Below are positions 1-5,644 of a DNA stretch of 6,406 nt, piece after piece (position 1 is the stretch's first letter; each line of letters starts with the position of its first letter). This DNA comes from Marinospirillum sp. GTDB taxonomy: Bacteria; Pseudomonadota; Gammaproteobacteria; Pseudomonadales; Halomonadaceae. The position numbers were made by a program, and so were the translations under genes. Below the pieces are notes generated by a model. It made no database searches. It saw only the letters and a program-made list of their open reading frames with translations, and was not told the origin of the DNA. The DNA lies in NCBI GenBank assembly GCA_007119985.1, contig SKOQ01000067.1, positions 1-6,406 of the forward strand, read 5' to 3'.

Positions 1-529
1 CCCCAGCGGGCACGGCCTGCCACCAATCCGACACGGCGATGGAGACCGCTAACTGGTGTGCCAGCGCATTACATCGCGCCAACTCCACCGCCTCGGGGAT
101 CAGATCGACCGCCTGCACCTGCCAAGCGGGGCGCTCTTTTTTCAACGCCAACGCCAGCGCGCCTGTCCCTGTTCCTAGATCAATCACCCGCGCCTTGGCG
201 GGCAGATCCAGCGCCAGCACTTGCTCCACCAAGACCTCGGTATCGGCACGCGGAATCAAGGTGGCCGGTGAGACGGCCAAAGCCATCCCCCAGAAGGACC
301 ATTCGCCCAGCACCCAAGCCAGTGGCTCGCCTTGGCAGCGGCGTGTCAAATCAGAGGCCAGTTGATGCAGCTGCGTTGGAGTCAGCTGGGTTTCTGGATA
401 GGTATAAAAATAAGCCCGACCCCGCTTGAGCTGATGTTCAAGCAGGCATTCGGCTTCAAAACGGGCTGCCTCGATCCCCGCCTCAGCCAGCCGCTGAGTA
501 GCATGACTCAGCCAAAGATCCAGCTGCAT
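1..529 (-). CDS. prmC: Release factor glutamine methyltransferase PrmC (partial, C-terminus beyond left edge)
   Basis: PrmC (formerly HemK) transfers a methyl group from S-adenosylmethionine to the glutamine of the GGQ motif of release factors RF1 and RF2 in the cytoplasm. I translated the minus strand from the ATG at 529; 176 residues are in the window, out of about 280 usual for the family. Residues 1-75 form the helical N-terminal substrate-binding domain. The conserved strand SPATLIPRADTEVLVE is at about 87-102, and SAM motif I (VIDLGTGTG) at 115-123. Asp142 in AVDL is the expected ribose-binding acid, and SDWW follows at about 167-170. The catalytic NPPY motif should lie just beyond the window edge, so it is not seen. 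The start is 4 bp after the prfA stop, with GGAG at 542-545 twelve bases upstream, so co-translation with prfA is likely. Ala95 replaces the Pro of the usual RPDTE/RPETE. Confidence 0.96.
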   Translation of the reverse strand, partial: MQLDLWLSHATQRLAEAGIEAARFEAECLLEHQLKRGRAYFYTYPETQLTPTQLHQLASDLTRRCQGEPLAWVLGEWSFWGMALAVSPATLIPRADTEVLVEQVLALDLPAKARVIDLGTGTGALALALKKERPAWQVQAVDLIPEAVELARCNALAHQLAVSIAVSDWWQAVPAG

Positions 530-533
530 CCGC

Positions 534-1619
534 TTACTGGGCTCCCATCTGCGCCAGCAACTCGGCCTGTTGCTCACGCGCCAGGGCGCTGACCACCTCG
601 CCTAAATCACCTTGGATAATTTCATCCAGCTTATACAGAGTGAGGTTGATACGGTGATCCGTGACACGCCCCTGCGGGAAGTTGTAGGTGCGTATCCGCT
701 CGGAACGATCACCACTGCCCACTAGGCTACGGCGCGTATCCGACTGGTTTTTGTGTGCCGCATCTTCGGCCTGCTGCTTCAAGCGCGTGGCCAACCAAGC
801 CATGGCTTTCGCCTTGTTTTTATGCTGCGAACGCTCTTCCTGACATTCGACCACCAGCCCCGTTGGAATATGGGTGATGCGGATTGCCGAATCGGTGGTG
901 TTGACGTGCTGACCGCCGGCCCCTGAAGAGCGATAGGTATCGATACGCAGCTCAGCGGGGTTGATTTCGATCTCGCCCACGGCATCGGCTTCAGGCATCA
1001 CCGCCACGGTACAGGCAGAAGTATGAATACGCCCTTGCGATTCAGTGGCCGGTACACGCTGCACGCGATGCGCACCAGATTCAAACTTCAGATGGGAATA
1101 CACATCCTTGCCGATAACACGCGAGATAATCTCTTTATAGCCACCCATTTCACCATGACTGGCGCTGATCACCTCGACCTGCCAACCCTGCTGCTCGGCA
1201 TAGCGGCTGTACATACGAAAGAGATCGCCAGCAAAAAGCGCGGCCTCATCTCCACCTGTTCCAGCGCGCACTTCAAGATAAACGTTGCGGCTATCATTGG
1301 GATCACGCGGCAAGAGTAAACGCTGGATCTCAGCTTCCAACGCAGGCAAAGCGGCTTGTACGCGCTCAATCTCTTCTTCGGCCATCGCGCGCATATCGGC
1401 ATCGCTATCCTGGCGCATCAGCTCAGCTTCTTCCTGCTCGACCAACAGAGCCTGACGCTGCTGATAGGCTTGAATCAAGGGCTCAAGCTCTGCGTATTCA
1501 ATCGAGAATTGGCGAAACTTATCCTGCTGACCCAGCACTTCTGGATCTGATAGCAGTGCAGACAGCTCTTCAAAACGCTCAGCCAGTTTTTCTAGCCGTT
1601 CTAAAAGCGATGTTTTCAT
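534..1619 (-). CDS. prfA: Peptide chain release factor 1 (RF1)
   Basis: RF1 recognises UAA and UAG stop codons in the ribosomal A site and triggers hydrolysis of peptidyl-tRNA. The protein has 361 residues, against 360 in E. coli. Residues 1 to about 105 are the helical N-terminal domain, rich in Glu, Leu and Gln. The stop-codon reading tripeptide PAT is at 190-192 within RVPATESQGRIHTSAC; this is the RF1 type, not the SPF of RF2. The catalytic GGQ is at 235-237 in SSGAGGQHVN, so Gln237 should be the residue methylated by PrmC, encoded directly downstream. The C-terminal GSGDRSERIRTYNFPQGRVT is fully RF1-like. The start gives an E. coli-like MKxS N-terminus, but the nearest Shine-Dalgarno-like AAGG (1637-1640) lies 17 bases upstream, so initiation may be weak or helped by structure. 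It is second in the hemA-prfA-prmC set. Confidence 0.98.
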   Translation of the reverse strand: MKTSLLERLEKLAERFEELSALLSDPEVLGQQDKFRQFSIEYAELEPLIQAYQQRQALLVEQEEAELMRQDSDADMRAMAEEEIERVQAALPALEAEIQRLLLPRDPNDSRNVYLEVRAGTGGDEAALFAGDLFRMYSRYAEQQGWQVEVISASHGEMGGYKEIISRVIGKDVYSHLKFESGAHRVQRVPATESQGRIHTSACTVAVMPEADAVGEIEINPAELRIDTYRSSGAGGQHVNTTDSAIRITHIPTGLVVECQEERSQHKNKAKAMAWLATRLKQQAEDAAHKNQSDTRRSLVGSGDRSERIRTYNFPQGRVTDHRINLTLYKLDEIIQGDLGEVVSALAREQQAELLAQMGAQ

Positions 1620-1650
1620 GGTTTTTGTTGATTCAACCTTGTGCGTGGAG

Positions 1651-1682
1651 AAAAAAAGGACACCGCAGCACTAAGACTGCGG
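1651..1682 (-). terminator. Possible intrinsic terminator or attenuator between hemA and prfA
   Basis: Reading the minus strand, CCGCAG (1682-1677) and CTGCGG (1668-1663) form a six-base-pair, mostly G-C stem. Its eight-base loop holds the hemA stop codon TAG. After five bases (TGTCC) comes a run of seven T (1657-1651). A GC stem followed by a T run resembles a rho-independent terminator, but the stem is short and the T run is displaced. Partial termination is therefore more plausible than a full stop. It would lower read-through from hemA into prfA and prmC. No strong separate prfA promoter is apparent in the gap. Confidence 0.35.
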
Positions 1683-2999
1683 GGATGAGGAGGCAGCCCG
1701 AGCAGGCCCCTCGCTCGGTAGCAAATCATTTAAGTTCAGCAACTCAGTCGCCGCGCCCAGCAGTTCATGGCGTTGATCAGCAGAGGCTTCGCGCAACTTC
1801 AGCGTCGGGTGGTGCAACCACTTGTTCGTCAGCTGGCGTGCAAAACGACGCAGAACTGCTTCAGCATCCTGACCCTGCTGCAAAAGCTGCAAGGCCTGCG
1901 CCAATTCCTGCTGAGCCAAATCCTCAGCCTGCTGACGAAAAGCGCCGATCACGCGCCCAGCGTCTCTGATTCTTTGCTGACGCAGATACTCAGCCACACC
2001 ATCCACAATTAACGCTTCCGCCTGACGCGCAGCATCACGACGGGCGGCGAGATTTTCATCAATGACCTCTTGCAGATCATCCACTGTAAAGAGATAGATA
2101 TCTTCTAGCTCGCCCACCTGGGGTTCAATATCGCGCGGAACAGCAATATCCACCATAAAAATGGGCTGATGGCGACGCAAACGCAAAGCGCGCTCCACCA
2201 TGCCTTTCCCTAGAATCGGCAAAGGGGCGGCGGTTGAGCTGATCACGATATCGGCCTTGACCAGCTGATCAGGAATGGCACTCAAGGCAACGGCTTCAGC
2301 CTGCACTTCATCCGCTAGCTGTTTTGCTTTTTCAACCGTCCGGTTGGCAATCACCAGCTCACGCACACCGGCCTGACGCAAGTGTTTGGCCACCAGTTCA
2401 ATCGTTTCACCGGCACCGATTAACAGGGCACGACTGGTCTGCAGATCGGCAAAAATCTTTTGTGCCAGATGCACCGCCGCATAGGCCACAGAAACAGGGT
2501 TAGTGCCAATGCCGGTTTCGGTTCGTACTCGCTTGGCCGTCGCAAAAACTTGCTGAAACAGAGGCTCCATTAAACGGCCCAGCAAACCTTGCTGCTTGGC
2601 GGTTTCATAGGCTTCTTTAATCTGCCCCAGAATCTGCGGCTCACCCAGTACCAGAGAATCCAGCCCACTGGCCACGCGCATCAAATGGCTAATCGCTTGC
2701 TGATCCTGATGTAAATAGGTGTAACGTGCGATGTCTTCCAGCGGAAGCTGATGAAAATCACTCAACCAAGTCAGCACGCTGCGCGTGTCCTGCGCCGCCA
2801 GCAGCGCATAGATTTCAGTACGATTGCAGGTAGAGACAATCACCACTTCTTTGATAGTCTGGTGATCTTTGAGGGCAGCACAGGCCGCCTGCATCTGCTC
2901 TGGAGGAAAGGCGACGCGTTCACGGATCGCCACTGGGGCGGTTTTGTGATTGATTCCTAAGGCGATCAATTGCATAGGCTGCACTGCGGGCAAGGTCAA
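1671..2999 (-). CDS. hemA: Glutamyl-tRNA reductase
   Basis: HemA reduces glutamate charged on tRNA-Glu to glutamate-1-semialdehyde using NADPH, the first committed step of C5-pathway tetrapyrrole synthesis. From the TTG at 2999 the protein has 442 residues, against 418 in E. coli. The N-terminal catalytic domain carries GINHKTAPVAIRERV (15-29) and STCNRTEIYA with nucleophile Cys58. GLDSLVLGEPQILGQIKEAY (112-131) is followed by the NADPH-binding Rossmann domain with LLIGAGETIELVAKHL (192-207) and ANRT (218-221). MVDIAVPRDIEP (282-293) leads into the helical dimerisation domain (about 310-425) and a short Ala/Ser-rich tail. Start choice: TTG 2999 has GGAG six bases upstream. The in-frame ATG at 2975 has no visible Shine-Dalgarno, but would put the catalytic cysteine at 50, exactly as in E. 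coli. I favour TTG on ribosome-site evidence, with moderate certainty. Confidence 0.97.
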   Translation of the reverse strand: MTLPAVQPMQLIALGINHKTAPVAIRERVAFPPEQMQAACAALKDHQTIKEVVIVSTCNRTEIYALLAAQDTRSVLTWLSDFHQLPLEDIARYTYLHQDQQAISHLMRVASGLDSLVLGEPQILGQIKEAYETAKQQGLLGRLMEPLFQQVFATAKRVRTETGIGTNPVSVAYAAVHLAQKIFADLQTSRALLIGAGETIELVAKHLRQAGVRELVIANRTVEKAKQLADEVQAEAVALSAIPDQLVKADIVISSTAAPLPILGKGMVERALRLRRHQPIFMVDIAVPRDIEPQVGELEDIYLFTVDDLQEVIDENLAARRDAARQAEALIVDGVAEYLRQQRIRDAGRVIGAFRQQAEDLAQQELAQALQLLQQGQDAEAVLRRFARQLTNKWLHHPTLKLREASADQRHELLGAATELLNLNDLLPSEGPARAASSSPQS

Positions 3000-3005
3000 A
3001 CGTCA

Positions 3006-3009
3006 CTCC
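3006..3009 (-). promoter_or_regulatory. Shine-Dalgarno of hemA (decides TTG start)
   Basis: On the minus strand the bases read TTGGAGTGACGT then TTG, so a GGAG core lies six bases before the TTG at 2999. No comparable purine-rich site precedes the ATG at 2975 or the GTG at 2984. This is the main reason for choosing TTG. Confidence 0.6.
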
Positions 3010-3036
3010 AAGAAGTCGATCAGCTCGGCTTGGCTT

Positions 3037-3064
3037 ATCAAATAAAAAAACAGATGCCACTCAA
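3037..3064 (-). promoter_or_regulatory. Candidate sigma70 promoter for hemA
   Basis: On the minus strand TTGAGT (3064-3059, four of six matches to TTGACA) is followed by a 16-bp spacer, partly a T tract, and then TTTGAT (3042-3037, four of six matches to TATAAT). Transcription would start near 3030, giving a leader of roughly 30 bases before the TTG start. This is inferred from consensus resemblance only. Confidence 0.35.
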
Positions 3065-3142
3065 CGGCGCGCTTGAATCAAAGCACTTGTTTCAGCAGCA
3101 CTTTAAAACAATTTAGATGCAGCCGTGAGCCTGCGAAGCGGC

Positions 3143-3148
3143 TATGAT
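3143..3148 (+). promoter_or_regulatory. Candidate -10 element for the TPR-lolB-ispE operon
   Basis: TATGAT matches five of six bases of the sigma70 -10 consensus and lies 30 bp before the ATG at 3178. No convincing -35 hexamer is present 16-18 bp upstream and there is no TGn extension, so the promoter would be weak or activator-dependent. A five-base inverted repeat (AGCCG 3121-3125, CGGCT 3139-3143) abuts it. Confidence 0.3.
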
Positions 3149-3177
3149 AGCACATAGAAAAAGTACAGGTATGTTCG

Positions 3178-5028
3178 ATGATCCACTCGCTTCGACTCTT
3201 TTTGACGCACCTCCCACTGCTGCTAAGTATGCTGCTAATCCTCGGCTGCGCGACGCCTACCAGCCCGCCCACCGCTGAGCCAGCACAGATCCGCCCCAAG
3301 AATACACCGCTGGAGGCCAGCCCTCTCAGCCAGCTAGATCCCAGCCAGTTCCCAGCATACAACGGCCTCAACCAGTCCCTGCTGCTGGCCTTGCTGAGCG
3401 CAGAAATCGCTGGGCAGCGCTATGCCGTTGACCTGGCACTCGAGATTTATCTTGAACTCACCCTCGCTACTCGCCATCCGGCTTTGGCTGAGCGCACCAC
3501 CTGGATCGCGCAGTTTGCAGAGCAACCCGAGGCCGCTTTAGATGCTGCACTCATTTGGGCCAGTCAAGCGACCGAAAACCCGGATGCGCAGCGCGCCGCC
3601 GCAGGCTTATTGCTTCAGAACGAGCAATATCTCGATGCATTTGAGTTTCTCTATCGCTTTGAGCAACTGGGCGGGGGCAGCAACTACACACTCCTTGCCA
3701 GCTCGATGATTGAAAGCCAACAACCTGGCATCAGCGATCTCTATCGGCGATTAGAAGCGGCGACACCCCATCCAGACACCCCAGCCAGCGATTACACCAC
3801 CGCACTGGCCCTGCTGAGCTATGAAATGGGGGATCTCAACCAAGCGCGCGTCCATATTCAGGCCACGCTTGCTGCCGATCCTCGCCATCTGCGCACACTG
3901 CAACTCCAAGCTCGACTGCTGCGCGAGACAGGCGAACTCGATCAAGCCCAAGCCCTGCTGAGTCGCGCACTGACCGAGCAGCCGGATCAAATCACCCTTT
4001 GGCTTGAGCTCGCCCGCACCCAGCTAGCGGCGCGCCAATATGAAGCCGCTGAAGCCAGTTTTGATCAGCTCATTCAGCAAGAGCCAGATCACCCCCAAGC
4101 TTATTTAGCCTTAGCACGCATCCAACTAGAACTCGGCGAATATGCCCGCGCGGAACAAACCCTGCTACGCTTGGTCGATCTAGATCCACATCAGGATCAG
4201 GCTTGGCTGCTACTTGGTCAGCTCGCAGAGCGTGAGGATCAAACCCAGCAAGCCCTGCACTATTATCGTCAGGTGGGCGGCGGTCAAACCTTACTGGATG
4301 CCAGTTTTGCCACCCTGCGCCTGCTGGATACGCCCAACCACACGCCCGAGCTGCTGCGTTTTTTGCGTCTCAAACAAATCCAGCATCCAGAGCTGGCGCT
4401 TGAGCTCACGTTGATCGGTGAATACCGGCTGCGCAGCGAAGCCGCTTATCAAGCCGCCCTCGACTGGCTCGACGAGTCAGCCCAGCGCTTTCCCGAGATC
4501 GCATCAAGAAGCGAGCTACTCTATAGTCGCGCCATGCTCTTCTACTTTTTGAATGATCTCAGCGCGATGGAAGCCGAACTACGCGAAATACTGCACCACG
4601 AACCTCACCATGCTCAGGCCCTAAACGCGCTTGGCTACACGCTTGTCGATCGCACAGACAGGATTCACGAAGGACTGCTGCTGATCCAACGGGCGCATGC
4701 TCTGGATAGCACGGCGCCAGAGATACTCGACTCTCTTGGCTGGGCCATGTATCGACTTGGCCGCTACGAAGAAGCCCGCGAGTATCTCGAAGAAGCCTAT
4801 GCCCGCCTACAGGATGAAGAAATTGCGCTCCATCTGATTCATACACTGATGGCGCTGGAGCTACCCGAAGAAGCCCAAACCTTACTTGATCGCCTGCCAG
4901 CCAGCCAACCCGCTTCGGCTGATCTAGAGGCACTCTTAGACCAATATCCAGAGCTGCGCCATGCCCGACCTGCAAGCCAAGACAACCCAAGCACACCGCC
5001 CACCGAGCAGGAGCGACCACTTGACTAG
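3178..5028 (+). CDS. TPR-repeat outer-membrane lipoprotein, probable LbcA-type CtpA adaptor
   Basis: This 616-residue protein starts with a lipoprotein signal peptide: His/Arg n-region, Leu-rich core at about 12-22, lipobox ILGC with lipidation expected at Cys24. The Leu at -2 is slightly atypical. Residue +2 after Cys24 is Ala, not Asp, so outer-membrane sorting is expected. After a Pro-rich linker (25-60) comes a helical stretch. A tandem TPR block has 34-residue periodicity, with repeats starting near 204, 238, 272, 306 and 340. A second TPR block spans about 444-570, its best unit being SLGWAMYRLGRYEEAREYLE. AGGT (3167-3170) lies seven bases before the ATG. The place between hemA and lolB is that of P. 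aeruginosa PA4667, known as LbcA, which binds the periplasmic protease CtpA and helps it degrade peptidoglycan hydrolases. Lipoprotein and TPR are seen; the LbcA role is inferred from position and architecture. Confidence 0.9.
   Translation: MIHSLRLFLTHLPLLLSMLLILGCATPTSPPTAEPAQIRPKNTPLEASPLSQLDPSQFPAYNGLNQSLLLALLSAEIAGQRYAVDLALEIYLELTLATRHPALAERTTWIAQFAEQPEAALDAALIWASQATENPDAQRAAAGLLLQNEQYLDAFEFLYRFEQLGGGSNYTLLASSMIESQQPGISDLYRRLEAATPHPDTPASDYTTALALLSYEMGDLNQARVHIQATLAADPRHLRTLQLQARLLRETGELDQAQALLSRALTEQPDQITLWLELARTQLAARQYEAAEASFDQLIQQEPDHPQAYLALARIQLELGEYARAEQTLLRLVDLDPHQDQAWLLLGQLAEREDQTQQALHYYRQVGGGQTLLDASFATLRLLDTPNHTPELLRFLRLKQIQHPELALELTLIGEYRLRSEAAYQAALDWLDESAQRFPEIASRSELLYSRAMLFYFLNDLSAMEAELREILHHEPHHAQALNALGYTLVDRTDRIHEGLLLIQRAHALDSTAPEILDSLGWAMYRLGRYEEAREYLEEAYARLQDEEIALHLIHTLMALELPEEAQTLLDRLPASQPASADLEALLDQYPELRHARPASQDNPSTPPTEQERPLD
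5009..5013 (+). promoter_or_regulatory. Shine-Dalgarno of lolB (decides TTG start)
   Basis: AGGAG lies seven bases before the TTG at 5021, near-ideal spacing, inside the last codons of the upstream TPR gene. The alternative ATG at 4961 has no good purine-rich site, so this site argues for the TTG start. Confidence 0.7.
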
Positions 5029-5644
5029 ACCGCACCCTGACCACACCCGAGCAGCGCAACGCGGGCTGCTGATCAGCCTCATTCTGCTGCTACTGAGCGG
5101 CTGCGCCACCCAGATCACTCCGCTCTCGCCAGCACCCCATGCCACTGAGCCAAATGCAGCCCTCTGGCACTGGCAACTCCAGGCGCGCACAGCGCTGAGC
5201 CACGGCAATGAACGCCAAACCGCCAATCTGGACTGGCAACAACAAGGGCCAAACTATCAACTGCGCTTATTTGGTCCCTTCGGCCAAGGCGCCGCCTATC
5301 TATCTGGCGCACCTTTTTTGGTCACACTGACACTCAGCAATGGCGAGCAACACCAAGCCGCAACGCCTGAACAACTGCTCGCGCGCGAACTCAACTGGCC
5401 ACTCCCTTTATCCAACCTGGTTTACTGGGTGCGCGGCCTGCCTGCACCTGGCCCTTATCGCCGCTTAGAAGATCAGCAGATTGAGCAGGATGGCTGGCAG
5501 ATCCAGTGGAGTCGCTTCAGCCAGCAAGGCGACTGGCAACTGCCCGGGCTGATCGACCTGCACAATCCACCCCTGAGTATCCGCATGGCCATCCATACCT
5601 GGCAACCCGGCCGCCGACAGATGACTGAGGAGCCCACTCCATGA
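5021..5644 (+). CDS. lolB: Outer-membrane lipoprotein receptor LolB
   Basis: LolB takes lipoproteins from the periplasmic carrier LolA and inserts them into the inner leaflet of the outer membrane; it is itself a lipoprotein there. From TTG 5021 the protein has 207 residues, the same as E. coli LolB. Residues 1-27 are the signal peptide with core LLISLILLLL and perfect lipobox LSGC (lipidation at Cys28). The mature part has family landmarks: WHWQLQAR (50-57), LDWQQQGPNYQLRLFGPFGQG (from about 70) and later LPLSNLVYWVRGLP. The loop hydrophobic residue equivalent to E. coli Leu68 is probably Phe87 in GPFG. Start choice: an in-frame ATG at 4961 would add 20 polar residues before the signal peptide and lacks a ribosome site; TTG has AGGAG at 5009-5013. 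It overlaps the TPR stop codon by eight bases (TTGACTAG), so coupled translation is likely. Confidence 0.93.
   Translation: MTRPHPDHTRAAQRGLLISLILLLLSGCATQITPLSPAPHATEPNAALWHWQLQARTALSHGNERQTANLDWQQQGPNYQLRLFGPFGQGAAYLSGAPFLVTLTLSNGEQHQAATPEQLLARELNWPLPLSNLVYWVRGLPAPGPYRRLEDQQIEQDGWQIQWSRFSQQGDWQLPGLIDLHNPPLSIRMAIHTWQPGRRQMTEEPTP
5627..5632 (+). promoter_or_regulatory. Shine-Dalgarno of ispE
   Basis: GAGGAG within the lolB 3' end lies eight bases before the ATG at 5641. It confirms that start, which overlaps the lolB TGA as ATGA, the usual arrangement for termination-reinitiation coupling. Confidence 0.75.

Larger units (their letters stand above)
3000..3177. other. Divergent intergenic region between hemA and the TPR-lolB-ispE operon
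   Basis: These 178 bp carry the leaders and presumed promoters of both transcription units. The part near hemA is AT-rich (A tract around 3041-3050). The middle holds a 7-bp direct repeat AGCACTT at 3082-3088 and 3097-3103, fifteen bases apart, and the part near 3121-3143 has a small inverted repeat. There is no reading frame or RNA gene that I can support here. Confidence 0.7.

Noticed and set aside
58..429. Plus-strand open frame of 123 codons and an overlapping one from 39
   Set aside because: Antisense to prmC, whose translation shows clear conserved motifs; composition is low-complexity Ala/Pro/Arg as expected for a shadow frame.
1627..1637. Small palindrome GTTGAATCAAC upstream of prfA as an operator
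   Set aside because: Five-base arms around a single base are easily met by chance and there is no second copy in the window.
1556..1969. Plus-strand open frame of 137 codons across the hemA-prfA junction
   Set aside because: It is antisense to two well-conserved genes and spans their gap by chance; the product is Gln/Ala/Pro-rich without motifs.
3121..3148. Inverted repeat AGCCG/CGGCT as a terminator
   Set aside because: The stem is only five pairs with a 13-base loop and no T run on either strand; it lies in a divergent region where no gene ends.
4559..5059. Minus-strand open frame of 166 codons
   Set aside because: Antisense to the TPR gene and the lolB start, with no recognisable domain or ribosome site; the TPR frame is strongly supported on the other strand.
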